Shown: piece after piece, positions 53,391 through 62,145 of the stretch
Position numbering within the stretch: position 1 is the first letter of the stretch
Layout of the letters: every line of letters starts with the position of its first letter
Source: GCA-2697345 sp002697345
Lineage (GTDB): Bacteria > Pseudomonadota > Alphaproteobacteria > Rhodobacterales > Rhodobacteraceae
Direction of reading: 5' to 3'
DNA: 64,000 bases
Assembly (NCBI GenBank): GCA_943787605.1
Contig: CALSNB010000002.1
Span: forward strand, 186,001 to 250,000
Translations under genes and position numbers: made by a program
Notes under the pieces: model-generated
Seen by the model: only the letters and a program-made list of their open reading frames with translations
Told to the model about the DNA's origin: nothing
Database searches by the model: none

Positions 53391-54266
53391 TTATTTGTTC
53401 ACCCCCCATTTTTGTGTAAGACCTTTTGCAACTAAATCGTTAATTTGATCAACTGTTTTTATGTTAGTTAGATCTTTTGCATTAATAGTAACGCCCCAGT
53501 TCTCGGCCATTTTAGCATAACGTGGTTGTCTGTAATCAAGTGCTCTAGAATAAAGCCACCTAACAAAAGAGTTTGGATTTATTTTTTGTTCTTTTAAAGA
53601 AACAGTTTTTTTATATAGTTCCCAGGAGTCCAAAAGGAACTTGGGTTGATAGCACATAGGTTTGGGGTCTTTATCAAATCTATTAATTAGATCTTGTGTG
53701 TGCTCGTTTGTGCCTTTTATCCAAACTAATAGTAAGTGTTTTGATAGTTCTCCTAATATGTGGTCTTGTGGATCGAATGGATCGACAACTTCACAAATCG
53801 AACCACCACTATCACATACAAAATTCTGGTACCCATATATTTTCAGACCTTTGTCAATAAACTTAACTGTGTCTAGAAGTGAACTTTTTTCAGCTTTTAT
53901 GTGAAGTTCTTGTCGTCTTTGATACTCTAAAAAGGGCAGTCCTCCGTATTTTGTATCTCCGGGCTTTCCCAAATAAGTTGAGAGAGGTGATAGATTTTCA
54001 AATGTTATATTTGAAGCAATGTATATACTGTCAGAGCGTAATAAGTCTGCTAAAAATGGATCTTCCATAATACGTGATTTAACATTATCTACGATGTGTT
54101 CTCCCATATAGTGAGTGCCAATTCTATAATCAACAGAGTAGTGAAACCACTCACCTGTTTGTCTAAGAATATTTGACACATAAGTTTTTCCAAGTCCCGA
54201 CATCCCAAAAAAGAGTATTTTTTTGGACTTAGAATCTAGCCAGCTGGATGCACTTTCATAAATCAT
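53391..54266 (-). CDS. P-loop ATPase-like protein paired with metA
   Basis: I do not recognise a named function. The 291-residue protein has Walker A GMSGLGKT at residues 21-28. Later segments are WFHYSVDYRIGTHYMGE, a hydrophobic strand ending NFVCDSGGSICEVVD, and a strand HLLLVWIKGTNEH. The pattern suggests a small kinase or NTPase of the P-loop class. I choose ATG at 54266, with AAAGGA upstream; the frame is open to 54359 but without ribosome site. It is three bases upstream of metA on the same strand, suggesting joint expression in sulfur amino-acid metabolism. Confidence 0.75.
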   Translation of the reverse strand: MIYESASSWLDSKSKKILFFGMSGLGKTYVSNILRQTGEWFHYSVDYRIGTHYMGEHIVDNVKSRIMEDPFLADLLRSDSIYIASNITFENLSPLSTYLGKPGDTKYGGLPFLEYQRRQELHIKAEKSSLLDTVKFIDKGLKIYGYQNFVCDSGGSICEVVDPFDPQDHILGELSKHLLLVWIKGTNEHTQDLINRFDKDPKPMCYQPKFLLDSWELYKKTVSLKEQKINPNSFVRWLYSRALDYRQPRYAKMAENWGVTINAKDLTNIKTVDQINDLVAKGLTQKWGVNK

Positions 54267-54333
54267 AGTATTTCCTTTTGTCAGGTAATTATCCTTGATA
54301 TTGAAAAAATCATAGGTAAATTTTAGTATTAAT

Positions 54334-54357
54334 GTTACTTTGCGACTGTTTTGTAAC
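54334..54357. promoter_or_regulatory. GTTAC/GTAAC inverted repeat upstream of the ATPase-metA unit
   Basis: GTTAC (54334-54338) and GTAAC (54353-54357) form an inverted repeat, followed by AAGGTAA. It lies about 70 bases upstream of the chosen ATPase start, where an operator might be expected. No SAM-II-like core or other riboswitch could be recognised here. Confidence 0.25.
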
Positions 54358-54400
54358 AAGGTAATACAAAAATTTTAATGGTATGAAAAAGTAAATAATA

Positions 54401-55276
54401 TTATGTTTGCGTATTACGAGAAGACATTATGTTTAAAAAATTTGCTCCAAGGATAATAATTGCCCCAATAAATACAAAGATTTGGATTGGTTCATCGAAA
54501 AATAATACACCAACCGCAGTCGCTATTGGAAGTCTTACAAAGTCCATTGGATAAACTACCATAGCATCAGCCAGTTGTAGGGCACGTGTTATGCAGAAAT
54601 GTGCTGTCAAACCTGCAAAACCGATCACCACAACCCATGGTAGAGTACTCTTGGAGGGTACAGTTATTTGAAAATCATATCCTGCACATATGACACCAAA
54701 AATTGTTTGCATCATAGTCAGCCAAAATAAGATGCAAGTTATTGATTGCTTTCTGGTTAGTAGTTTTGTCGCTATCCCTGTTCCTGTGAAACATATTGCA
54801 CATAATGCTGCTGCTAAAATCCCTGGTGTTAGTCCAATTTCATCGGGCCTTGCTACGATCAATATCCCAATAAAACCGATGGAGGCAGCCATAAAGCGTT
54901 TTAACGTGAGTTTTTCAGACAAAAAAAATGGGGCAAATAGTGCAACCCAAACAGGTACCGAAAATTCAAAAGCAAACAGCTGAGCTAAAGTAATAGCGTT
55001 TAGAGCAAAGAACCAAAGGTTCTGTCCAACGAAGTGAGTTATATTTCTTGTCAGGTGCAAACGTAATTGCTGTATATTTATTTCATTTATCGTTCCAGAG
55101 GCTTTAGCAATAACTAATACCACAAAAACACCCATTATGGATCTATATGCCATTACCTCGAAGGTATCCAACTCATGTAACACTTGACGGCCTGCAACTG
55201 CCATTAAGGTAAATGACAGGACAGATCCCATCATCCAGATTCCTGCCTTTATTGGGTTATTAGCAAATGTTTGCAT
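54401..55276 (-). CDS. EamA/DMT-family transporter
   Basis: This 291-residue inner-membrane protein of the drug/metabolite transporter superfamily has about ten helices in two EamA repeats. The first repeat contains AYRSIMGVFVVLVIAKA and the loop FFLSEKLTLKRFMAASIGFIG (in part). The second ends with FFDEPIQIFVFIGAIIILGA. Such proteins export amino acids or other metabolites; the substrate cannot be inferred. It starts six bases after the malate synthase stop, so the two may be co-transcribed. Confidence 0.88.
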   Translation of the reverse strand: MQTFANNPIKAGIWMMGSVLSFTLMAVAGRQVLHELDTFEVMAYRSIMGVFVVLVIAKASGTINEINIQQLRLHLTRNITHFVGQNLWFFALNAITLAQLFAFEFSVPVWVALFAPFFLSEKLTLKRFMAASIGFIGILIVARPDEIGLTPGILAAALCAICFTGTGIATKLLTRKQSITCILFWLTMMQTIFGVICAGYDFQITVPSKSTLPWVVVIGFAGLTAHFCITRALQLADAMVVYPMDFVRLPIATAVGVLFFDEPIQIFVFIGAIIILGANFLNIMSSRNTQT

Positions 55277-55282
55277 CTATGC

Positions 55283-57451
55283 CTATGGTTTTGGACTACT
55301 TTTAAAATTTATCCTTTTGGCGTGTAAAACTGGCTCTGTATAACCGGATGGTTGAACCTTTCCTGAGAAGACAAGATCACAAGCAGCTTTAAAGGCAACC
55401 GTTTTGTATGATGGAGCCATATCAATGTAAAGAGGATCCAAAGAGTTTTGTTTGTCAACTACAGCAGCCATTTTTTCCATAGTTAATTGGACTTGCTTGT
55501 TGTTAATAATATTGTGGTGGAGCCAGTTAGTGAGGGCTTGAGCTGATATCCTGCAAGTCGCACGATCCTCCATGAGGCCTACATTATTTATGTCTAGCAC
55601 TTTTGAGCACCCAATCCCTTGATCAATCCATCGAACAACATACCCAAGGATCCCCTGACAATTATTTTCAATTTCACGTTGAATTTCTTCTTCTGACCAA
55701 TTTTTACCATCGGCGATGGGTATCGTTAGCAAATCAGTTAAGCTTGCGCGGCTACCTTTTTTAATTAAGTCCATTTGAACATTGCTTACAGCCGTCTTGT
55801 GGTAGTGAGTGGCATGTAATGTAGCTGCTGTTGGACTAGGGACCCAAGCGCAGTTAGCGCCAGCTTCTGGGTGCGATTTCTTTTGGTCTAACATGGCTCC
55901 CATTAAATCTGGCATTGCCCACATACCTTTTCCTATCTGAGCGCGCCCCATTAGGCCACATGCAAGACCTATATCAACATTCCTGTCTTCATAAGATTTT
56001 ATCCAAGAAGAGTTTTTCATATCCCCTTTTTTAAGCATGGGTCCAGCCTCCATAGAGGTATGAATTTCATCTCCTGTTCTATCTAAAAAACCGGTATTAA
56101 TAAAAGCGACTCGTGAATGGGCTGCTCTAATGCACTCCATTAGATTCACGCTGGTTCTCCGTTCTTCATCCATTATACCAATTTTAACTGTATTTTTGGG
56201 TATCCCAAGTATCTGCTCAACAAGTGAGAAGGTTTCATCTGTAAATGACACTTCATCTGGCCCATGTAGCTTTGGTTTAACAATATAGATTGATTTACAC
56301 AGTGAATTCCTAATTCCATCCGTTTTTAATAAGTCATGCATTCCAATTAAAGTAGTACAGATTGCATCCATCAACCCTTCTGGAATTTCATTACCATTAC
56401 AGTCAAGAATTGCTGGGGTGTTCATTAAATGACCAACGTTTCTATTGAGCATTAAAGATCGAGCTTTGAGTCTAATAGTAGATCCACTTGGGTTAGTAAT
56501 TTCAAGGTCTGGATTAAGTTTCCTAGTAATTTTTCTTCCAGACTTAATGAATTGTTCTTCAAGATCACCTTTCATCAGACCTAACCAATTGCGATAGGCT
56601 AGAACTTTATCTTCTGCGTCAACCGTTGAAACACTGTCTTCACAATCCATAATTGTTGAAATCGCTGATTCCAAAATTATGTCTGATATATTTGCTAAAT
56701 CAATTTTACCAATTGAATGATCGGGGTCTATTAAAAGTCTTAAATGTAATTCGTTTTTTGAAAAAATTACCTCAGAAAGTTTTTGATGTGGGTTCTTAAT
56801 ATAACCAATAAACTGGTTTTTTGAACTTAACGATACTTGTCGCTCCTCACTCATAAGTATTAGGTTGTTGTTCAAAACTGTAATAGAAGTAATATTAGCC
56901 CAGCTAGCATTTTCTAGAGGTACTGTGGCGTCGAGATGAGCTTTAGCAAATTTAATTACTCTTTCTCCGCGCTTTATATCAAAGGATCCCTTTTCTGGTA
57001 GATCCCCCAATGCATCTGTACCGTAAAGGGCATCGTAAAAGCTTCCCCAGCGTGCGTTTGCCGCATTAAGGGAGTAGCGGGCATTCGTTACTGGAACTAC
57101 TAATTGAGGTCCCGAGATACTGGAAATTTCAAGATCTACATTTTCAGTATCTATTTTAAAAGGATCTCCTTTTGGAACTATGTAACCAATATCTAAAAGG
57201 TACTCTTTATAGGCATTAAAGGAAAAAGGTTGACTTCGCGTTTTCAAATGCCATTCATCAATTTTCTTTTGAAGATCGTGTCTTGTTTGTAATAGCTCAG
57301 AATTTTTTGGTCCAAGAGAATTAACTAACCCTGCAAAACCTTTCCAAAAAGTGGTTGAATCAACTCCCGTACCGACAATTGCCTCCGTATCTATAAATTG
57401 AGCCAAAAGAGTGTCAACTTGTAGTCCAGATTTGTTTACGCGAGTTTTCAT
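55283..57451 (-). CDS. glcB: Malate synthase G
   Basis: Malate synthase G condenses glyoxylate and acetyl-CoA to malate. The 722-residue length is that of isoform G. Segments include LNAANARWGSFYDALYGTDAL (in part), IMDCEDSVSTVDAEDKV, GIMDEERRTSVNLMECIRAA, GRAQIGKGMWAMPDLM and RWIDQGIGCSKV. It serves the glyoxylate shunt or glycolate use. No glycine riboswitch, reported for some marine malate synthase genes, is visible in the 262-base upstream region. Confidence 0.95.
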   Translation of the reverse strand: MKTRVNKSGLQVDTLLAQFIDTEAIVGTGVDSTTFWKGFAGLVNSLGPKNSELLQTRHDLQKKIDEWHLKTRSQPFSFNAYKEYLLDIGYIVPKGDPFKIDTENVDLEISSISGPQLVVPVTNARYSLNAANARWGSFYDALYGTDALGDLPEKGSFDIKRGERVIKFAKAHLDATVPLENASWANITSITVLNNNLILMSEERQVSLSSKNQFIGYIKNPHQKLSEVIFSKNELHLRLLIDPDHSIGKIDLANISDIILESAISTIMDCEDSVSTVDAEDKVLAYRNWLGLMKGDLEEQFIKSGRKITRKLNPDLEITNPSGSTIRLKARSLMLNRNVGHLMNTPAILDCNGNEIPEGLMDAICTTLIGMHDLLKTDGIRNSLCKSIYIVKPKLHGPDEVSFTDETFSLVEQILGIPKNTVKIGIMDEERRTSVNLMECIRAAHSRVAFINTGFLDRTGDEIHTSMEAGPMLKKGDMKNSSWIKSYEDRNVDIGLACGLMGRAQIGKGMWAMPDLMGAMLDQKKSHPEAGANCAWVPSPTAATLHATHYHKTAVSNVQMDLIKKGSRASLTDLLTIPIADGKNWSEEEIQREIENNCQGILGYVVRWIDQGIGCSKVLDINNVGLMEDRATCRISAQALTNWLHHNIINNKQVQLTMEKMAAVVDKQNSLDPLYIDMAPSYKTVAFKAACDLVFSGKVQPSGYTEPVLHAKRINFKSSPKP

Positions 57452-57644
57452 AGCTCTATTCCTTTGTAATTAAATTTTAAAAATAAGTAATATATGGAAG
57501 ATTTTATAAACATTTTTAAAATTTAATTACTTTTATTAATTGATAATGTCCATACTTAAGGTAATAAAAGTACTATAAAATAATCAATTAAGTTATTTTA
57601 TTTCTTTATTGTTGAATTAATTAGATAGTTTTAGGTGTGGATGT

Positions 57645-57693
57645 ATTTTGTATTATTTCAATAAAAGCGTTTTAGTCCGCTAAAATACAAAAT
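57645..57693 (-). terminator. Nested hairpin after the NYN-domain gene
   Basis: Outer repeats ATTTTGTATT (57645-57654) and AATACAAAAT (57684-57693) pair over 10 bp. Inside, TTTTAG (57670-57675) and CTAAAA (57680-57685) form a second hairpin that overlaps the outer arm by two bases, so the two structures partly compete. It begins about 20 bases after the NYN gene stop on the minus strand and may terminate that transcript. The rest of the gap to malate synthase is AT-rich and featureless. Confidence 0.4.
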
Positions 57694-57713
57694 AAAAGGG
57701 GTTTATTTAGAGC

Positions 57714-58190
57714 TCAACGAAGTAAAAGGTCACCAGTAATAGGATTGAATAATTTTGCTTCTTTAATTAATGAGTTCGCTGTCAAAGACTCCACTCCATA
57801 AACTTCAGTATCAGTATTATATTTTGACTTTATTTTCTTTAATAATAAATCAAAATCACCATCTCCTGATGCTAGTACTACGATATCACTTTTTTCAGCA
57901 TACTCTAAGATATCTATTGCTATTCCGACATCCCAATCACCTTTACTAGACCCATCCTGTCTGCTGATAAAGGGTTTTAGTTTCACCTCAAATCCGATGG
58001 CACGAAGTATATTTTGAAATTCAATTTGTTTTTTGTCACCACGGTCAGTTGCATAAGCAAAGGCTCCGACTAGTTCTCTTCTCTCAGTTACACGGTCCCA
58101 AAAATTGTTGTAATTAAAGTTACATCCAAATTGCTGTCGAGTCGTATAGTATATGTTTTGTACATCTACGAATATAGATACATGTTTCAT
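57714..58190 (-). CDS. NYN-domain protein, LabA/DUF88 family
   Basis: This 158-residue protein has a PIN-like NYN nuclease domain. The acidic residues expected for metal binding are visible in SIFVDVQNIYY (D9), KGDWDVGIAIDIL and LASGDGDFDLLL. The family is predicted to act as RNases, though the targets are mostly unknown. It is followed by a nested hairpin, and an acetyltransferase gene lies 29 bases upstream in the same direction. Confidence 0.85.
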   Translation of the reverse strand: MKHVSIFVDVQNIYYTTRQQFGCNFNYNNFWDRVTERRELVGAFAYATDRGDKKQIEFQNILRAIGFEVKLKPFISRQDGSSKGDWDVGIAIDILEYAEKSDIVVLASGDGDFDLLLKKIKSKYNTDTEVYGVESLTANSLIKEAKLFNPITGDLLLR

Positions 58191-58219
58191 AAAGTTCTCA
58201 CAATTGTTGTATTATGATG

Positions 58220-58672
58220 TTAATTTTGAATTATCATTTCATACGTGTTCCAGTCTGTTTTTTGTGAAATTTTATCATAAAGATTCCTAGCTCGATAGTT
58301 GTTATCTTGTGTAATCCATCTAATAATTGCCCAATTTTTTTCTTTTGCCTCTTTTTTAAGTTCGTCTATCAATAGCGAGACCACTTTTCCACCTCGTCTT
58401 TCTGGCATTACGAAAAGGTCGTCTAAAAAACCAATATTAGCACCTCTTAGTGGACTTGGCATTTCTCTAAAGTGAGCTAATCCAACTAAAAGGTTCTCCT
58501 CCAATACAACAATCCCAGTACATGGATGGTTCGTATCTATTAACCACTCCCAGGTTGTTTTTGTACCAGTGTTGGAAAGTGAAGTATTATAAAATTCTGC
58601 ATAATGTTTATAAAGGTTAAGCCATCCTTCATAGTGAGAGCTAGTAAGCTTCACGACACTTAATCCCGACAT
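58220..58672 (-). CDS. GNAT-family N-acetyltransferase
   Basis: This 150-residue GNAT has the expected core: LVGLAHFRE for strand 4, then GFLDDLFVMPERRGGKVVSLL as the acetyl-CoA binding motif A (R/Q-x-x-G-x as RRGGK), and the C-terminal ITQDNNYRARNLYDKI. The acceptor cannot be predicted. It lies between the amidase and NYN genes on the same strand. Confidence 0.85.
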   Translation of the reverse strand: MSGLSVVKLTSSHYEGWLNLYKHYAEFYNTSLSNTGTKTTWEWLIDTNHPCTGIVVLEENLLVGLAHFREMPSPLRGANIGFLDDLFVMPERRGGKVVSLLIDELKKEAKEKNWAIIRWITQDNNYRARNLYDKISQKTDWNTYEMIIQN

Positions 58673-58731
58673 TTCTTTATCCTCTCAATAACAGTAAGCA
58701 GTCTAAACTTTAAATATTCTTTTTGATATTT

Positions 58732-60099
58732 TTAATTTATTTTAAAAAGATCTGTTAACCAATTTGCGATCGAAAAAAGCTTAGCATCATTTTGTGAGTA
58801 CCCGATTATTTGGACACCTAAAGGCATTCCATTAACTTCTAAAAGTGGTAAATTTATTGCTGGGACTCCAAGAACAGAGGAATTAACAGCAAAATATGGA
58901 TCACCTGTGCTGATCAAGCCCTCAGGAGCACAATCTGGAGCCGAAAGCGTTATAAAAGCATCAATTTCTCCATAAAACTCATGATGTGATTTACGCATAG
59001 TATCGCGTGCTTTTAATTGTTGCTCATAGACTTCTCTATTAATTTTCTCCCAATCCCGAAGTCTTGAGGTTATATCATCACTGATTAAGTCGTTCCCTAA
59101 CGCCTCATAATCTTTAAGTGGCCACAAAAACTCATACCCACATATGTCCATAGTGGTATCAAAAGCCCCAATCATTAAATTTTCATAATCTTCTAATTTA
59201 GAGTTCATATCACGATTTAGTATTTCGACATTTGCATTAGCTATGGTGGTGATGATTTGATTGAATTTAGCTTTTACTTCAGCTGAGCATTTCGCCCATC
59301 CTGCTGTATCTAATCTGCCTAAACACAATGGCTTTTCACTTTTAGGAATGGTGATTGGCCCTTTTAAGCCTGCGTAACCGAGATCCCCACCAGCAAATTC
59401 TGCAGCAACCCTTGCTCCGATCCAAGCATCAGTTAATGATCCTGCCTGGGTTCCTAAAACGCTTTGGCTTAAGTTAGAATAAGCACCCTCACGGTTAATG
59501 GCACCAAAAGAGGGTTTAAATCCAAAGTTAGCATTATAGCTAGAGGGACGAATTAATGACCCTACAACCTGGGTACCTATGGAAATAGGTAAGAAACCAG
59601 CCCCCACAGCAGCTCCGGAGCCGCTAGACGATCCACCAGGTGTCCGTTCCAAATCATACGGATTTCGAGTAGGACCTGCCTTATAAAAAGCAAACTCGGT
59701 GGTCACTGTTTTTCCTAAAATTATAGCACCAGCCTTTCTAAGAGCGCTTACCAAAGCAGCATCACGCCCGGTTTGGTTATCTTTAAATATTGGACTACCG
59801 CACTCAGTTGCCATGTCTTTGGTTTCAAATACGTCTTTAATTCCAAACGGCATACCGTCGATAGATGATAATGTATTGTTCTCTGCGTACCGTTTGGTTG
59901 AATCTTTTGCTGCTATACGCGCACCCTCGATATTCATTGTAACAAAAGCTCTTATTTTTGGTTCATTTTCCAAGATATTTTTGAGACATCTTTCTAAATA
60001 TGCACTTGGAGTGTCTTCACCAGTAATGAATTTAGGAACGTGATCATGAAAAGTCAGTAACTTGTTGTTTAGTGGGTCATAAGGTTGTTGCATTGACAT
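58732..60099 (-). CDS. Amidase, amidase-signature family
   Basis: This 455-residue enzyme hydrolyses an amide bond using a Ser-cisSer-Lys triad. Candidates are Lys88 (PFGIKDVF), Ser in PGGSSSGSGAAVG (157-159) and the nucleophile Ser181. The nucleophile loop reads GTQVVGSLIRPS, whereas close relatives usually have TGGS in place of VVGS; the serine is kept. AAGGAAC precedes the ATG. The gene sits in a run of minus-strand catabolic genes, so it may release ammonia or an amine for the oxidase and lyase encoded upstream. Substrate unknown. Confidence 0.88.
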   Translation of the reverse strand: MSMQQPYDPLNNKLLTFHDHVPKFITGEDTPSAYLERCLKNILENEPKIRAFVTMNIEGARIAAKDSTKRYAENNTLSSIDGMPFGIKDVFETKDMATECGSPIFKDNQTGRDAALVSALRKAGAIILGKTVTTEFAFYKAGPTRNPYDLERTPGGSSSGSGAAVGAGFLPISIGTQVVGSLIRPSSYNANFGFKPSFGAINREGAYSNLSQSVLGTQAGSLTDAWIGARVAAEFAGGDLGYAGLKGPITIPKSEKPLCLGRLDTAGWAKCSAEVKAKFNQIITTIANANVEILNRDMNSKLEDYENLMIGAFDTTMDICGYEFLWPLKDYEALGNDLISDDITSRLRDWEKINREVYEQQLKARDTMRKSHHEFYGEIDAFITLSAPDCAPEGLISTGDPYFAVNSSVLGVPAINLPLLEVNGMPLGVQIIGYSQNDAKLFSIANWLTDLFKIN

Positions 60100-60226
60100 T
60101 TTTCTGTTCCTTTTAATTTGTAATATAGTGAAGATTTAGATTAGTTATTAATAGATCTTAAATTTTAATCATTCTACTAAAAAATATATATTTTCTAATT
60201 ACAATTTTTGAGACAAGCACTCTTTA

Positions 60227-60940
60227 TTATAATGACGGATCTTTTTGCTTTAATATTGGTTTTGTTAAACTAGAAAGAGATACTTTTTGAATCCCATTGG
60301 TACAAAAGTTTTTTTTATTTAAATAAGTTTTGTAGCATTCTTTTAATTCTTTCCACTCTGTATCAATTACAGAAAACCAGGCTGTATCCCTGTTGCGTCC
60401 TTTAACAATAGTTGCTTGACGAAATAATCCTTCGAATGAAAACCCTAATCTTTGAGCGGCTTTTCTAGAGTTTTTATTTAAGGAATTACATTTCCACTCA
60501 TAGCGACGATATCCATTTTCGAACGCCCAGTTCATTGTTAAATACATTGCTTCTGTTCCAGCTACAGTATTTTTTAGTTTAGGGGAGAAACTAATATTCC
60601 CAATTTCGATACACCCTTCCATTGGTTTAATTCTCATATAGCTTAAAATTCCAACAGCATTTTGAGATTTAACATCTCCAATAATAAAAAAATATGGATC
60701 TTTTTTACCCTGTATACTTTTCACCCACTCTTTAAACTCAGTGAGGTTTGCAAATGGTCCAACAGCCATATAGTCCCATATTTCACCATTTTTGTCAGCC
60801 TTGTAGCTTTCGTAAAGTTGTTCTGAATGGTCCTTATCACTAATTTCGTTGATGAAAACGTGCTCACCGCTGAGCCTAAGGTTCGTTGGGTTTGATGCGG
60901 TTTTCCAGTTTAACAATAATTCGCCAACTTCTCGTGTCAT
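60227..60940 (-). CDS. GNAT-family acetyltransferase, RimJ/RimL-like
   Basis: This 237-residue protein resembles the RimJ/RimL type of GNAT found in many marine Rhodobacterales. It has FFIIGDVKSQNAVGILSYMRI, EIGNISFSPKLKNTVAGTEAM and YRRYEWKCNSLNKNSRKAAQR (each in part), followed by LGFSFEGLFRQATIVKGRNRD. The last ~35 residues are a lysine-rich tail. It may acetylate a small molecule or a protein; its place between oxidase and amidase genes suggests a metabolic role. Confidence 0.83.
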   Translation of the reverse strand: MTREVGELLLNWKTASNPTNLRLSGEHVFINEISDKDHSEQLYESYKADKNGEIWDYMAVGPFANLTEFKEWVKSIQGKKDPYFFIIGDVKSQNAVGILSYMRIKPMEGCIEIGNISFSPKLKNTVAGTEAMYLTMNWAFENGYRRYEWKCNSLNKNSRKAAQRLGFSFEGLFRQATIVKGRNRDTAWFSVIDTEWKELKECYKTYLNKKNFCTNGIQKVSLSSLTKPILKQKDPSL

Positions 60941-60992
60941 ATTAGTTGATCCTTTTAATTAAAACTTAGTGACCCTAAAAGAATGTATTATA

Positions 60993-62126
60993 CTAAAACC
61001 CTGTACTTTCGGCAATTGTTACATCCTTAGTAAACCTTTTGGAGTCAAATACTGAGATATCTATTTTATCTGTATGACCTGACCTCACGAGGTCAGTTAT
61101 TATCATACCAACCGCTGGAGCATGCATTAAGCCGGTACCAGAAAACCCCGCTGCCGTCATAAGACCCGGTTGAGTTTTTTCAATTATAGGTAAATAATCT
61201 TTTGTTCCTGGGTAAAGACCACCCCAGTGTTTTATCACATTAGCGTTGAGACTCGTTAGGCCAAAAGATTTGTGTGCCGCTAAAAGAACATTATTTCGCC
61301 ACTGCGTAGAAATTTTAGGAATATAGTTTTTTGATTTAACCACATCATTACTTCCTAAAAATCCACCAATTAGAACTTTATTTATTCCATCAGATCTTAA
61401 GTGGACCTGTCTATCTAAATCTATTAACCAAGGTGTTTTCTTAGGTATGGATTGGGTTGAATTTACTATTAGCAACTCATGGTGACGAGACTTAAAGGGT
61501 TCTATAATATTATCATATTTCGTTAGGTCGCCAACATCTGCTCCGGAGCAGTTTATTGTTATATCAGCTGTAAGTGGCCCGATTGAAGAGCTTATACCTT
61601 GAACCTTACCGTCAGATAAAATTAAAGTCTCAGCTCTAACACCAACAAGCAACCTACCTCCTATTTTTTTAAAACCTGATACTAAACCCCTTATTACTTG
61701 GTGTTGGTCAAGATAGCCTCCATTTTTACAGTATACTCCTTGATTGAATGGAAGTGCGTTTAGATGTGGCCAAATCGAGTTAATTTCATTTAAATTTAAA
61801 ATTTTAAAATTTTTGTCTTCATCTCCATTAACAAGTTGATTAATTTTTTCATTTTTCGCAGACAAAAATAAATGACCAATTTCATTGTAATTGGGGTTTG
61901 TATCAAATTCATAAGGAAATTTTTTCCAAAAATCCTCACTAAGAGACGATAAAATGCGATTGTGTTTAGAGCTGTGAAGGAATCTAATGCCACCACCGGT
62001 TCGAGTTGATTGACCTGAGCCTGGTTCATTCTTGTCCACAATAGTTACTTTTAGGCCTTTTCGTGCAAGGTGGTAACCGCATGACAAACCAATTATGCCT
62101 GCTCCAATTATTAGGATATTATTCAA
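60993..62126 (-). CDS. FAD-dependent oxidoreductase, sarcosine oxidase beta-like (DAO)
   Basis: This 377-residue oxidase begins NNILIIGAGIIGLSCGYHLA, a textbook FAD-binding motif. It is followed by GSGQSTRTGGGIRFLHSS, the DAO-family loop. The C-terminal part contains HWGGLYPGTKDYLPII and TAAGFSGTGLMHAPAVG. Relatives oxidise N-methyl amino acids, proline or D-amino acids. No heterotetrameric sarcosine oxidase partner genes (alpha, gamma, delta) are adjacent, so it is probably monomeric. It lies 19 bases after the ammonia-lyase gene. Confidence 0.87.
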   Translation of the reverse strand: MNNILIIGAGIIGLSCGYHLARKGLKVTIVDKNEPGSGQSTRTGGGIRFLHSSKHNRILSSLSEDFWKKFPYEFDTNPNYNEIGHLFLSAKNEKINQLVNGDEDKNFKILNLNEINSIWPHLNALPFNQGVYCKNGGYLDQHQVIRGLVSGFKKIGGRLLVGVRAETLILSDGKVQGISSSIGPLTADITINCSGADVGDLTKYDNIIEPFKSRHHELLIVNSTQSIPKKTPWLIDLDRQVHLRSDGINKVLIGGFLGSNDVVKSKNYIPKISTQWRNNVLLAAHKSFGLTSLNANVIKHWGGLYPGTKDYLPIIEKTQPGLMTAAGFSGTGLMHAPAVGMIITDLVRSGHTDKIDISVFDSKRFTKDVTIAESTGF

Positions 62127-62145
62127 ATAAACCCCTTATATTCCA

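Noticed and set aside
54267..54400. SAM-II or SAM-V riboswitch upstream of the ATPase-metA unit
   Set aside because: No conserved pseudoknot strands or the A-rich core could be found on the minus strand.
57452..57713. Glycine riboswitch upstream of malate synthase, as reported in some marine alphaproteobacteria
   Set aside because: The region is nearly all A and T and lacks the G-rich conserved core of the glycine aptamer.
61990..62010. GGTTCGA string suggesting a tRNA T-arm
   Set aside because: It lies inside a well-supported oxidase gene, and no cloverleaf can be formed around it.
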